Positions 1 through 9,662 of a stretch of 64,000 nt of DNA are shown here, in pieces (the stretch's first letter is position 1; each line of letters begins with the position of its first letter). The notes beneath the pieces are model-generated. The model was not told the origin of the DNA. It saw nothing but the letters and a program-made list of their open reading frames with translations, and did no database searches. A program made the translations under genes and the position numbers. Origin of the DNA: JADZAI01 sp964390465 (GTDB lineage Bacteria > Pseudomonadota > Alphaproteobacteria > Micropepsales > Micropepsaceae); the NCBI GenBank assembly GCA_964390465.1, contig CAYMIJ010000003.1, positions 62,001 to 126,000 of the forward strand. Direction: 5' to 3'.

Positions 1-54
1 AATGAACAGTCGCTGCGCCGCAACTGGCGTACAGATGTAACGCCGGGGTTATGA
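1..54 (+). CDS. 3' end of an unidentified gene (partial)
   Basis: Frame 1 is open from the window edge and encodes about 17 residues (ending RTDVTPGL) before TGA at 52-54. That stop overlaps the ATG at 51 of the next gene as ATGA, the usual mark of translational coupling in a compact operon, which is why I read it as a real gene end. The fragment is too short to name. A chance open frame of this length cannot be excluded. Confidence 0.4.
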   Translation, partial: NEQSLRRNWRTDVTPGL

Positions 55-767
55 TGGGCATGGGACCAGTCAGCCTTCGCTTCGCCTTTGTACTCGCGTC
101 TGGCCTGTCGGCTTCGGCCTGCATGTCGGGGCAGGGCGGTGGCGCCGCAGGCCCCGCATCCATGGCAGGCCCGTTGCTGGACAGGCTTGTATCGTCAGAT
201 GATGGTAAGAAAGAAGGCGGCGCTGCGCCGTCGCCGCGCGTATCGCTGAAAACCGCATCGGAAGTGAATTACGCCAGCATCGGCCTGATTCTGGAGGACT
301 CTCCTGAGGTCCTGCTGGTGATGGCAAACAAGTCTGGCACAGATGAACTTTATACCCTGGGTTACAGGATCAGCCTCGTGCTGCGTGAGGGACGGGTGGT
401 CCGCACGGGTGGGTTTGCGCACGATCTAATGGGCATGCGCTGGAGAGGGCCTGACATTGTCCGTGAGGCGGTCACGCACAGTGGGCCGGTGTCAGGAGTC
501 CGCTCGTTTGAAATCGAAGATCGCGGTATAGAAAGATTTGAAGCTCAGTGCAGTGCCGTTTATGCCGGCGATGAAACAATCGACATTCTGGGGTCAGCTG
601 TCGCATTACGCCACATCGTTGAGAACTGTTCGGTGCCCGGTATGAAGTGGCGCTTCGCCAACGAATTCTGGGTCGCGCCTGATGGCGGGCAGATATGGGC
701 TTCAGTGCAATATGTGCATCCGAAGGTTAGTCCATTGCGCATTACGGTATTCCGACCAGCCGGATAG
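51..767 (+). CDS. Hypothetical exported protein, possible lipoprotein
   Basis: A 238-residue protein I do not recognise. The N-terminus has a hydrophobic stretch (about residues 8-23) ending in LSASAC, a possible but imperfect lipobox, followed by a Gly/Ala-rich linker. The remainder looks like a soluble beta-rich domain with alternating hydrophobic residues (for example ILEDSPEVLLVMANKSG) and two further Cys near residues 167 and 193 that could form a disulfide. The ATG at 51 overlaps the upstream stop, so the gene is probably the last of an operon entering from the left. A periplasmic or outer-membrane location is inferred from the signal only. Confidence 0.6.
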   Translation: MMGMGPVSLRFAFVLASGLSASACMSGQGGGAAGPASMAGPLLDRLVSSDDGKKEGGAAPSPRVSLKTASEVNYASIGLILEDSPEVLLVMANKSGTDELYTLGYRISLVLREGRVVRTGGFAHDLMGMRWRGPDIVREAVTHSGPVSGVRSFEIEDRGIERFEAQCSAVYAGDETIDILGSAVALRHIVENCSVPGMKWRFANEFWVAPDGGQIWASVQYVHPKVSPLRITVFRPAG

Positions 768-834
768 GTTCGCCCCCTTGCTGCATGATATCTGGATGCT
801 ACCGTGGTGGCCTGCATGAAAGGAAGATTTGCTC

Positions 835-1185
835 ATGGCGGTCACTGGCATTGGCGGATTTTTCTTTCGCGCAAAGAATCCTGAGAACCTAAGGGCTTGG
901 TATATCGAACACCTCGGTGTCGGGTCAGCGCCTTATGGCTTGTGGGAAACACAGGCAGGCCCAAGCGTCTTTTCACCATTCTCTCTGGATAGTGACTATT
1001 TCCCGAGCGATAGGGGCTGGATGTTGAATCTGCGCGTCGATGACCTTGATGCGATGTGCAACAAACTGCGCACATCAGGTGTCGAGGTCATCACCAATCC
1101 CGAATGGGATATGCCGGGCGTAGGGCGCTTTGCGCGCACCTACGACCCGGAAGGCAATCCGATTGAGTTGTGGCAGCCAGACTGA
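835..1185 (+). CDS. VOC (glyoxalase/bleomycin resistance) family protein
   Basis: A 116-residue single-module vicinal-oxygen-chelate protein. The family fold is visible in FFFRAKNPENLRAWYIEHLG at the start, LRVDDLDAMCNKLRTSGVEV in the middle and the terminal DPEGNPIELWQP, which carries the characteristic metal-ligand Glu. Members include lyases, dioxygenases and resistance proteins, and the substrate cannot be deduced. The ATG at 835 was preferred to the TTG at 829 because AGGAAG at 821-826 is correctly spaced for it. The gene stands alone: it ends 3 nt before the convergent rne stop. Confidence 0.8.
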   Translation: MAVTGIGGFFFRAKNPENLRAWYIEHLGVGSAPYGLWETQAGPSVFSPFSLDSDYFPSDRGWMLNLRVDDLDAMCNKLRTSGVEVITNPEWDMPGVGRFARTYDPEGNPIELWQPD

Positions 1186-1188
1186 GAG

Positions 1189-4176
1189 TCAGCTTTCTTT
1201 CTTCTTCCACCAGCCGCCTTTGGCGGGCCCATCGCTTTCGCCGATCACGACGATTTCCGTTTTTTCGGGCACATCAGGAATGATGATCGGCTTGGGCGCT
1301 GCGGGCACTTCCAGTTTGGGCGGTTCAGCTGAAGTGGCGGCAGACTCTACTTCGGGTGCTGCAGGCGCTGGCTTGGGTGACGCCACAGGCGCGGGCGGCT
1401 CAGCCGGGGCGACATTTGCTGTTTCCTTCACTAGCTCTACGGCTGCCTTCGGCGCAGGGGCCTTCTGTTCCGGTGCGCGCGGGGCTATCACAGGTTCAGG
1501 TGATACGACGACAGGAACCGGTGCCGTATCTTCCGCCTTGGGCTGCGAAATGGCAGGCCTTGGCTCGTCGCTACGCGCGGGTGCAGCTTTGGATCCAAGC
1601 CCGAAGAAGCGTGCAATTGCTGCGGCGGGTGATTTGCGCTCTATGCGCGCGGGCGTTTCTACTGGTGTGGTATCGATCTCCCCCGGCGCATGAAGTGATG
1701 TCGGTTCGGCAGGTGAGCCGGTTGTTGCGGCTTCCATGCCTCCCGCGCCTTCGTCATGGCCATCATCGGCCATTTCCGCCGCTTCGTTTGCATCGAGCGG
1801 AGCGCCATCGGGTCGGCCATTTCGCCGTCCGCCACGACGGCCACGGCGGCGGCGATTTCCGCGACGGTCTCCGTCCCGCTCGGCAAGGCCTCGCGCTATT
1901 TCCTGACCGGTTTCATGCCCGATCACGTCATCACCGGACACGACTGTATTGGTTTCTTCGGCTGCACCAACGACAGGCAGCGGATCTTCCGTGGCTGAAT
2001 CGTGCGGGCGATCATCGCGCGGGCGCCGGTCATCACGACCCCGGCCACGGCGTCGGCGGTTGCCACGGCGATCGCCATCACGGTCCGCACGAGCCTGACC
2101 GTCACGGGGCTCACGGCGCGATTCGACCGCTGCTTCTTCTTCGCCGTGTTCATCGTCAACCGGCTCATCGTCCGGCGTGAAATCCATTTCCGGCATCTGG
2201 GCCAGTGCCGTTTCGGCTGAAACAGCCGTAGCCGAGGCGATGCGGCGTGTACGGACCCCACCGGGAGTGCCAAGTTCGATCTCGCAATCTGCACCGAACA
2301 GGGTGGGTTTCGCTTCGAGATAGACCGACATGGCAAGTCGGTCTTCCAGCGCCATCAACTCAGTGCGCTTGTGATTGAAGACATAGACCGCGACTTCCGT
2401 GGGCAAGCGCAGGGTCAACCCATCGGCGCGAGCGCCATGACCTTCTTCTTCCACCTGACGTAGGGCACGCAGGGCCAGACTTTCCACCGAGCGGATGAGA
2501 CCGGTGCCGTTGCAGTGCGGGCAGGCGACAGTGGAGCCTTCGACCACACCCGGCCGCAGGCGTTGGCGCGACATTTCCATCAGGCCGAAGGGTGAAATGC
2601 GACCCACCTGAATCCGGGCGCGGTCGTTCTTCAGGCATTCCTTGAGGCGGCGCTCAACCGCGCGATCGTTGCGGTTCTCCTCCATGTCGATGAAATCAAT
2701 CACGACGAGGCCGGCGAGGTCGCGCAGACGAAGCTGGCGGGCGACTTCCTCAGCTGCCTCCAGATTGGTCTTCAGCGCTGTGTCTTCAATATGATGCTCG
2801 CGCGTTGCCTTGCCCGAGTTCACGTCGATGGAAACCAGTGCTTCGGTCTGGTTGATGATAAGGTACCCACCGGACTTCAGCGTTACGCGCGGGTTGAACA
2901 TGGAATCGAGTTGGCTCTCGACCTTGAAACGCTGGAACAGAGATGGTCGCGCGTCGTGTAGTTTCACCGCATCCATCTGATGCGGCATGATCATTTTGGT
3001 GAAGCCTTGGGCTTCGTCGAAACCTTCTTGGCCTTCAACGATGATTTCTTCAATGTCGCGCGAGAACTGGTCGCGTATGGCCCGTTTGATGAGGTTGCCT
3101 TCCTCATAGATGAGGGCGGGGGCATACGATTTCAGGGCCAGATCTCTGATGGAATCCCACAAGCGTAACAGATAGTCGTAGTCGCGCTCGATCTCCTGCT
3201 TTGAACGCGACGCACCGGCCGTGCGGACAATCAGCCCCATGCCTTCGGGCACATCCAGGGCCTCGGCGGCATCCTTTAGACGACGACGGTCCGCTGTATT
3301 AGTGATCTTGCGTGAGATGCCGCCACCACGGCCGCTATTAGGCATCAGCACGCAATAGCGTCCCGCTAGAGACAGATAAGTGGTGAGCGCCGCACCTTTG
3401 TTGCCGCGCTCTTCCTTCACGACTTGGATCAGCAGGATCTGACGCTTTTTGATGACGTCCTGAATCTTGTAGTGTCGCATCGAGCGAGATGACGGGCGGC
3501 GGGGCTCGACTTCTTCCAGCGCGTCGTCATCCCCAGTCGAGATGACCTCGGCCACCACAGGCTCGCTGATTACTTCCTCGACACTCGACATGCCATCATC
3601 CGTCATTTCAATGATGGGCAGGGCATCTTCCTCGAAAGCGGTGTTTAGTGCGTCAGCCACCGGAGCTGGAGCTTCAGGGAGATCGGCCAACATATGTGAG
3701 GGCGCATCAGGCTGCGCATAGGCTTCAGTTTCCAGAGCCAGCTCACCGGCACCTGCGGCGCTCGACGGGACCTCGTCAAAAGCGGTGGCGACGGCGGCTT
3801 CCTCGTCTTGCGTCAGAGCGGGGGCAAAGACCGCTTCGTCAGTCTCGGCAGGTGACGTCGGTTCGTCGTCGTATGCACGCGACCTTTCTTCTGCTCGCTG
3901 GGCTGCAAGCAGAGCCTGACGATCAGCCACCGGGATCTGATAGTAATCGGGGTGGATTTCGCTGAAGGCCAGAAAGCCGTGGCGGTTGCCGCCATACTCG
4001 ATGAAAGCAGCCTGAAGTGACGGCTCAACTCGTGTCACTTTTGCTAGGTAGATATTACCTTTAAGCGGCTTTCTTGACGCAGACTCAAAGTCGAACTCTT
4101 CGACTTTGTTACCCGAGATTATGACGACGCGGGTTTCTTCCGGGTGGGAGGCGTCGATCAGCATACGCTTGGACAT
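1189..4176 (-). CDS. rne: Ribonuclease E
   Basis: Endoribonuclease of the RNA degradosome that initiates mRNA decay and rRNA/tRNA maturation. About 995 residues. The S1 domain begins at SKRMLIDASHPEETRVVI and is split by a long acidic insert (about residues 75-245), as in other alphaproteobacterial RNase E, before resuming at the conserved KRQILLIQVVKEERGNKGAALT. The DNase-I-like catalytic region carries SIDVNSGKA (about 448) and the second metal-binding Asp in VVIDFIDM. The zinc-link CPHCNGTG (about 551) marks the tetramer interface. The C-terminal third is Arg-rich (RRGNRRRRGR blocks) then Pro/Ala/Glu-rich and probably disordered, the usual scaffold for RNA and partners. The start at 4176 has CAGGAG upstream; an upstream in-frame ATG at 4215 lacks a comparable site. 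Confidence 0.97.
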   Translation of the reverse strand: MSKRMLIDASHPEETRVVIISGNKVEEFDFESASRKPLKGNIYLAKVTRVEPSLQAAFIEYGGNRHGFLAFSEIHPDYYQIPVADRQALLAAQRAEERSRAYDDEPTSPAETDEAVFAPALTQDEEAAVATAFDEVPSSAAGAGELALETEAYAQPDAPSHMLADLPEAPAPVADALNTAFEEDALPIIEMTDDGMSSVEEVISEPVVAEVISTGDDDALEEVEPRRPSSRSMRHYKIQDVIKKRQILLIQVVKEERGNKGAALTTYLSLAGRYCVLMPNSGRGGGISRKITNTADRRRLKDAAEALDVPEGMGLIVRTAGASRSKQEIERDYDYLLRLWDSIRDLALKSYAPALIYEEGNLIKRAIRDQFSRDIEEIIVEGQEGFDEAQGFTKMIMPHQMDAVKLHDARPSLFQRFKVESQLDSMFNPRVTLKSGGYLIINQTEALVSIDVNSGKATREHHIEDTALKTNLEAAEEVARQLRLRDLAGLVVIDFIDMEENRNDRAVERRLKECLKNDRARIQVGRISPFGLMEMSRQRLRPGVVEGSTVACPHCNGTGLIRSVESLALRALRQVEEEGHGARADGLTLRLPTEVAVYVFNHKRTELMALEDRLAMSVYLEAKPTLFGADCEIELGTPGGVRTRRIASATAVSAETALAQMPEMDFTPDDEPVDDEHGEEEAAVESRREPRDGQARADRDGDRRGNRRRRGRGRDDRRPRDDRPHDSATEDPLPVVGAAEETNTVVSGDDVIGHETGQEIARGLAERDGDRRGNRRRRGRRGGRRNGRPDGAPLDANEAAEMADDGHDEGAGGMEAATTGSPAEPTSLHAPGEIDTTPVETPARIERKSPAAAIARFFGLGSKAAPARSDEPRPAISQPKAEDTAPVPVVVSPEPVIAPRAPEQKAPAPKAAVELVKETANVAPAEPPAPVASPKPAPAAPEVESAATSAEPPKLEVPAAPKPIIIPDVPEKTEIVVIGESDGPAKGGWWKKKES

Positions 4177-4670
4177 GGAAAACTCCTGAAGGCGGCCGCC
4201 ATCCGCGCGCGCCAAGCGCTGCGGGAATGAAGGGCGTTACCGGCCTGATATGGTTGGAAAGGGAAACGCCCAAGGCAGCACCCGTCGGGACGGTGCCCGA
4301 AGCAGTTATGATATGCTGCGCTGCGCGCATGGAATCTGGCTCCGCGCCCAATGGCGCTTGCTTTGAACTCTGCAGGCCAGTCCGGACTGGCCGGACTCGT
4401 GCCCAATCGCCTGTCGGCGTCGCCGGCCTCGTGCTGGGAAAATGGCTCAGTCGCCTGTGCCCGGGCTTCCCGCCTGGGGGCGACCCCGAAGGATCGATGC
4501 GAGTCACTGTAGTGTGGACAGTGGGCCGTCGCAACGCTCTTCTCCTCGTTCAGCACCTGTAAATTTGTCTAAAACTCAAATTATCCCCTCAACGGGGCGA
4601 AAAGATGCCTGTGTTAGATATTGTTTCATCAAATGCGTCAGATAAAACAATCCTTAATGGTGGTTAAGCA
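4177..4670. promoter_or_regulatory. Divergent rne / amidase control region with long rne leader
   Basis: 494 bases separate the divergent starts of rne and the amidase. No convincing gene is visible: several open frames occur but none has a ribosome-binding site or a recognisable product. The segment nearest rne (about 4180-4550) is GC-rich and able to fold; the segment nearest the amidase (about 4560-4660) is AT-rich and likely holds the divergent promoters. rne mRNAs generally carry long leaders through which RNase E controls its own level, so the GC-rich part is probably the rne 5' UTR. This is inferred from position, not from a recognised motif. Confidence 0.45.
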
Positions 4671-5897
4671 GTGACAGCGTCTTACTGGAACCTGCAATGG
4701 GCCAAAGCGGCAGCGTTCGCGCTGGCGGCGCTGTGGGCAAGTGCGCCCGCATCGGCGGCAACTGCGACGGCCGTGCGAGTCGCCGAGCACGAAGACCATA
4801 CGCGCTTCGTTCTCGAAATGTCGTCCAAGGCCGATTACCGCGTCTTTTATCTGGCTGACCCAAATCGCATTGTGGTCGAGTTGCCTGAAATGGGATGGCA
4901 GCTTCCGGGAAATGCGGGCAAGTCAGGCGCTGGCCTGGTGACGGGTTATCGCTACGGTGTGTTTCGTAAGGGCAAGTCGCGTATCGTGCTTGATCTCAAG
5001 TCACCTGCAAAGGTCTTGGCGGACTTTTCCATGGAGGCTGAGAACGGCAAGCCGGCGCGTCTGGTCCTCGATATTGCTCCAACGGATGCTGATAATTTTG
5101 CCGCGATCGCGGGATGGCCGGATGACGCCTCGCGGGCTGATCCTGAGCCTCCCGTCAATGAGGCTGTCGAATCGCAACCTGTTCAAAGCCATGACGGCAA
5201 ACTGATCGTTGCGATTGATGCCGGCCATGGCGGGGTCGACCCCGGTGCCAGTGGGGTGTCGGGTGCAATCGAGAAAGAGATCACCCTCAATGCAGCCCAT
5301 GCACTGAAGGCGGCGCTTGAATCGCGTGGCCGGTATGACGTGGTGCTGATCCGCGACGGCGACAAGTTCGTCACATTAAAGGATCGTGTGCGTGCAGGCC
5401 GTGCAGCCAAGGCTGATCTGTTCATTTCGCTGCATGCTGACACTGTTAGCGACAGCAGCGTCCATGGCGCCTCTGTGTATACCCTGTCGGAAAAAGCATC
5501 AGACGGCGTGGCAGCCGAACTGGAGCAATCCGAAAACTCGGCGGACCTGATTTCAGGCGTCGATCTGGCCCGTAGCGACGATGTATCTTCAATCCTGATC
5601 GACCTTGCCCAGCGTGAAACCAAGAATCGGTCGTCAACCTTTGCACAGATGCTTATCCCGAAACTGGCGGCAGTTCAGGGCGTTGTGAAGCAGAACCCGC
5701 ACCGTTTTGCAGGCTTCCGTGTGTTGAAGGCACCTGACGTTCCCAGCGTGCTGATCGAGCTTGGTTTCCTGTCTAACCGGGATGATGAAGCCCGTCTGAC
5801 CAGCAAGGCGTGGCGCCGCGAAGCTGCCGAGGCGATTGCCGGGTCGGTGGACGCTTATTTCAATCGCATGGCATCGGTAGCTGACGCCCGCCACTGA
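4671..5897 (+). CDS. amiC: N-acetylmuramoyl-L-alanine amidase (AMIN + Amidase_3)
   Basis: Periplasmic zinc amidase that cleaves the amide bond between MurNAc and the stem peptide, needed for daughter-cell separation. 408 residues: signal peptide (to about ASA, residue 29), an AMIN peptidoglycan/septum-targeting domain (about 33-135), a linker, and the Amidase_3 catalytic domain (about 180-400). Zinc and catalytic residues sit in AIDAGHGGVDPGASG, GAIEKEITLN, FISLHADT and VLIELGFLSN. The start is GTG at 4671; the ATG at 4657 in another frame runs into a stop. It lies divergent from rne and upstream of PBP1A, a conserved alphaproteobacterial arrangement that couples wall cleavage and synthesis. 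Confidence 0.93.
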   Translation: MTASYWNLQWAKAAAFALAALWASAPASAATATAVRVAEHEDHTRFVLEMSSKADYRVFYLADPNRIVVELPEMGWQLPGNAGKSGAGLVTGYRYGVFRKGKSRIVLDLKSPAKVLADFSMEAENGKPARLVLDIAPTDADNFAAIAGWPDDASRADPEPPVNEAVESQPVQSHDGKLIVAIDAGHGGVDPGASGVSGAIEKEITLNAAHALKAALESRGRYDVVLIRDGDKFVTLKDRVRAGRAAKADLFISLHADTVSDSSVHGASVYTLSEKASDGVAAELEQSENSADLISGVDLARSDDVSSILIDLAQRETKNRSSTFAQMLIPKLAAVQGVVKQNPHRFAGFRVLKAPDVPSVLIELGFLSNRDDEARLTSKAWRREAAEAIAGSVDAYFNRMASVADARH

Positions 5898-5993
5898 CGC
5901 GCGCTGCCTGCCGCAATCAAAAAACGGCCATAGTTATAAGGCCTGATCCGCGCTAAGAAGCATGCTTAATGTGATTTGGGCGCGTTCCGGTTC

Positions 5994-8369
5994 ATGCGGT
6001 TCCTCAGGTTTTTCTTCATCTCGGTGCTCACCATTATCGGCGTGGGCGCGCTGGTGGCGGGTCTTGCCTTTTTCTGGCTGTCGAGCGACCTGCCCGACGC
6101 CCAGACACTTGCCACTTATGAGCCGCCAGTTACCACCCGTGTTCACGCCTATGACGGCACACTGATCGCCGAGTTCGCCAAGGAGCGGCGTCTTTTCGTT
6201 CCAGCTGCGGATATTCCCGACCTCGTAAAAAACGCCTTCATAGCTGCTGAGGACAAGAATTTTTATGTCCATCCGGGCTTTGATCCGACTGGCATCGCCC
6301 GTGCTTTGCTGACCAATTTACGATCGGACGACGGCAAGCGCCCTGAAGGCGCTTCAACCATTACTCAGCAGGTCGCGCGAAACTTCTTCTTCACCCAGGA
6401 TCTCAGCTACATCCGCAAGCTGAAGGAAATCCTGCTCTCGGTGCGTATCGAGTCGACTTTTCCGAAGGACAAGATTCTCGAACTGTATCTGAACCAGATT
6501 TTCCTGGGCCAGAATTCTTATGGTGTCGCGGCTGCCGCGCTCAACTATTTCAATAAGTCTCTGGATGAACTCAGCATTGAGGAAGTCGCCTATCTGGCAG
6601 CGTTGCCAAAAGCGCCATCGAATTATCATCCAGTAACGCAGAAGAAGAAGGCACTCGAACGCCGCAATTATGTCATCGACCAGATGGTCGAGATCAAAGC
6701 CATTACGGCCGCCGAAGGTCAGGCTGCCAAAGCCAGAGATTTGATTGTCGATCTGCGCCCTGTGGGTGTGCGCTATCAGGGGGCCGAGTATTTCGCCGAA
6801 GAAGCGCGCCGCGTTATCACCAATAAATACGGCGAAGACGCGCTGATGAGCGGCGGTTTATCGGTGCGCACGACCCTCGACTCCAAATACCAGACCATCG
6901 CATTGCGTGCGATGCGTGATGGCCTGCAACGCTATGACAGGCCTGGCGGCTGGCACGGGCCTGTAGCGACCATTGAATTGGGGCAGGGATGGGAACAGCG
7001 ACTTGCAGAGCTGCCCTCGGCCCGTGATGTTGAAGATTGGCGGCTCGCCGTTGTTCAAAAGGCTGGCGGTACTTGGACGGTCGGCTTCGCCGATGGCACC
7101 ACTGGTGAAGTCCCGCCTGCCGGGCAGAAATTGTCCGGTGCGACCAAGGCCAAGGCTGGTGACGTCATCTATGTCGAGCAGACGAAGGACGGCGGCTACA
7201 GTCTTCGACAGATACCTTCGGTCAATGGTGGCCTTGTTATAATGGACCCACATTCAAGCCGTGTATTGGCGCTTGTAGGCGGGTTTTCCTATTACGACAG
7301 CGTGTTCAACCGTGCGACACAGGCCATGCGGCAGACGGGCTCATCGTTCAAGCCGTTCGTGTATGCGACTGCGCTGGACAACGGCTACACGCCGTCGAGC
7401 ATGGTTCTGGATGGCCCCATTTCGTTACCGATGGGCAATGGCCGGGTCTGGCATCCACAGAATTCGGATGGCCGCTACATGGGCCTCATCACCATGCGCC
7501 GTGCACTTGAAAACAGCCGCAACCTGGTCTCGATCCGCCTCGCTTACGATATCGGTATGAAGAAGATCGTTGATCGCGTTAAGCGGGCCGGAGCCTACGA
7601 CAAGATTGATCCGGTTCTGGCTAATGCATTGGGTGCATCGGAAACGACAGTCATGAAGATGGCAGGTGGCTATGCAACCTTCATTAATGGCGGGCGTGTG
7701 GTGCCTGCCTCGATTATTGACCGTATCCAGGACCGCTATGGTCGAACCATCTTCCGCCATGACGACCGCTCATGTCCTTCATGCTCGGCACCCGATGGTT
7801 GGACTGGCCAGGAAGAACCTCAACTGTCGGGAATCGGTCACGAAGAATTTGACCCGCGCACAGGGTTTCAGGTTGCCAGCATACTTCAGGGAGTTGTCAA
7901 ACGCGGCACAGCGCGCGCAGCCTTCGTCAAGCTGAAAGATTACCCCATCGGTGGCAAAACCGGCACAACGAACGATTCCAAGGACACTTGGTTTATTGGG
8001 TTTACGGCTGACCTCATCATTGCCGCATATGTAGGGTATGACCAGCCGAAGCCGCTGCGCCGCGGCAGCTTTGGCGGTACCGTCGTTGCACCGATCGTCG
8101 CCGATATTTTTTCGCAGGTCCTCCCCGAAATCGGTGCGCTGCCTCTCCGAACGCCGCCAGGGGTTGTGATGATCCGCGTGAACGCAACAACCGGACGCCC
8201 GACATCAGCTGACGATCCGGGGGCTATCATGGAGCCATTCAAGATAGGCACGGATCCCGACACCAGTGGGACCAACACCGCTGGGGCGGACGAGGCTGAC
8301 TATCCCGCTGATCAGGGCCCGCCGCCGCCGCCGGAAGACGTCTCAACGGGAACCGGCGGATTGTACTAG
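5994..8369 (+). CDS. mrcA: Penicillin-binding protein 1A (class A)
   Basis: Bifunctional peptidoglycan synthase that polymerises lipid II and cross-links stem peptides. About 791 residues: one N-terminal transmembrane segment (FFFISVLTIIGVGALVAG), a GT51 glycosyltransferase domain with the catalytic Glu in AAEDKNFYVHPGFD and the motif EGASTITQQVARNFF, an OB-like insert, and a transpeptidase domain with all three penicillin-binding motifs: SSFK in TGSSFKPF, SRN in ENSRNLV and KTGT in GGKTGTTNDS. The C-terminal tail is Pro/Gly/Asp-rich. The start could be TTG at 5976 or ATG at 5994; neither has a strong ribosome-binding site and I use the ATG. It probably shares a transcript with the amidase 96 bases upstream. 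Confidence 0.95.
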   Translation: MRFLRFFFISVLTIIGVGALVAGLAFFWLSSDLPDAQTLATYEPPVTTRVHAYDGTLIAEFAKERRLFVPAADIPDLVKNAFIAAEDKNFYVHPGFDPTGIARALLTNLRSDDGKRPEGASTITQQVARNFFFTQDLSYIRKLKEILLSVRIESTFPKDKILELYLNQIFLGQNSYGVAAAALNYFNKSLDELSIEEVAYLAALPKAPSNYHPVTQKKKALERRNYVIDQMVEIKAITAAEGQAAKARDLIVDLRPVGVRYQGAEYFAEEARRVITNKYGEDALMSGGLSVRTTLDSKYQTIALRAMRDGLQRYDRPGGWHGPVATIELGQGWEQRLAELPSARDVEDWRLAVVQKAGGTWTVGFADGTTGEVPPAGQKLSGATKAKAGDVIYVEQTKDGGYSLRQIPSVNGGLVIMDPHSSRVLALVGGFSYYDSVFNRATQAMRQTGSSFKPFVYATALDNGYTPSSMVLDGPISLPMGNGRVWHPQNSDGRYMGLITMRRALENSRNLVSIRLAYDIGMKKIVDRVKRAGAYDKIDPVLANALGASETTVMKMAGGYATFINGGRVVPASIIDRIQDRYGRTIFRHDDRSCPSCSAPDGWTGQEEPQLSGIGHEEFDPRTGFQVASILQGVVKRGTARAAFVKLKDYPIGGKTGTTNDSKDTWFIGFTADLIIAAYVGYDQPKPLRRGSFGGTVVAPIVADIFSQVLPEIGALPLRTPPGVVMIRVNATTGRPTSADDPGAIMEPFKIGTDPDTSGTNTAGADEADYPADQGPPPPPEDVSTGTGGLY

Positions 8370-8372
8370 CGG

Positions 8373-9515
8373 TTACGTCGCCGCCTTTGCCGTCCGATAC
8401 GAACTGACGCTTGCCAGCGTTGAGCCGTCAGCAGTGTGCCGTGCGGCGCGACGTCCTGCCCAGTCATTGAAGATACGACGGCCAGGTGTTTCGATGAAGC
8501 GGAAGGTCAGCCACGAAGCGACAAGCACGACTGCAAGATAAGCAAGTGCGAGCAGGTCCATGGAAAGCTTGCCCTCAAGTCGCGGCACAAGCTTCTGATT
8601 GAAAAACAGCGCGATGAAATAGGCGACCATGTAGATCGAATACGACCATTCACCGAGAGCCTGGAATGGCCGGGTAAGCATTGCGCGCGAGAATACGCCC
8701 TGCTGGAAGGCGAACACGAGGACGGCTGGCGCGAAGACAAACGGCGCAGCGAAAGACAACATTGAGTGACCGGCCATGGTTATGAACGCGCCGACGACTA
8801 CGAGCGCACTGATTTCCAGTAATGTGCCGACCGTGCGTGACACTTGAATGCGGCCTGCAAAGTCACGCCAGAAGAGCAGGGTAATAACGCCCATGAAGAA
8901 CCCGGCAAGGCAGCGCAGCATGCCATAGTCGAAGGTGACATCCATGCCGCTGGGCGAAAGAGAGACCAGCAGTGTCATCGAAACAGCGACGACAACGGTT
9001 GATGCAGCTGCCATTTGACGCTTGAAGCCCAGCGCCAGCCCGGCGAAGACCAGATAGGTCCAGAACTCGGCAGAGATCGACCATGAAGGAGAGTTCCAGT
9101 CCGTAAGGCCGGTAATGCCAAGGCCCTGAACAAGTGCCATTTCTGGCAGAATGGTCCAGGGGGCTTTAGCACCCTGGAAAACGGCCTCGCCACGCAGCAT
9201 ATGGCTGGCTTCAACGGCGACGAAGGCAAACAGCATGAAGACGTGCAGCGGCCACAGACGTCCCGCGCGGCGTATGACAAAGAGTTCAGTCGACTTGCGA
9301 TCCTTCAACCGGTCGAAATAGGCATATGCGATGACGAAGCCAGACAGGACGAAGAAGAAGTCCACAAAGAGATACGAATTGCGCACAAAATTGAGGTGGT
9401 AGAACCAGCCGTCAGCCTCAAGGCGATACAGGGCGACGGTCAGGGCCGCCATACCGCGCCAGGCGTCGAGCGCTGAAAATCTGGCGCCTTCCTGCTTCAT
9501 ATGTGCATTCGTCAT
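8373..9515 (-). CDS. Acyltransferase family 3 (OafA/YrhL-like) membrane protein
   Basis: A 380-residue polytopic membrane protein of the AT3 family, which O-acylates cell-surface sugars or small molecules across the inner membrane. About ten hydrophobic segments are visible, and the conserved LFVDFFFVLSGFVIAYAY loop is intact. The usual first-helix motif Arg-x10-His is present only as Arg-x10-Arg (WRGMAALTVALYRL): the position normally held by the conserved His is encoded by CGC. The protein may therefore be inactive or use another residue. Its neighbours (PBP1A convergent, a flavin oxidoreductase divergent) give no substrate. Confidence 0.85.
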   Translation of the reverse strand: MTNAHMKQEGARFSALDAWRGMAALTVALYRLEADGWFYHLNFVRNSYLFVDFFFVLSGFVIAYAYFDRLKDRKSTELFVIRRAGRLWPLHVFMLFAFVAVEASHMLRGEAVFQGAKAPWTILPEMALVQGLGITGLTDWNSPSWSISAEFWTYLVFAGLALGFKRQMAAASTVVVAVSMTLLVSLSPSGMDVTFDYGMLRCLAGFFMGVITLLFWRDFAGRIQVSRTVGTLLEISALVVVGAFITMAGHSMLSFAAPFVFAPAVLVFAFQQGVFSRAMLTRPFQALGEWSYSIYMVAYFIALFFNQKLVPRLEGKLSMDLLALAYLAVVLVASWLTFRFIETPGRRIFNDWAGRRAARHTADGSTLASVSSYRTAKAAT

Positions 9516-9662
9516 TCGTTAACGCTCCCGGTTTGGGGCAGACAGCCTGTTACATATGTATACACAGCAATTGGTGCGCCAGCTTCACCTTTACGTCACG
9601 CCATGACTTGATCCGCTGGATCCACGGGGCAAACTGACGTTAACGAAACTCGGGAGCGCACC

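Noticed and set aside
1356..2180. Plus-strand frames within the C-terminal part of rne
   Set aside because: The Arg/Glu repeats of the RNase E scaffold region leave several long shadow frames rich in Arg and His; none has a start signal or family match.
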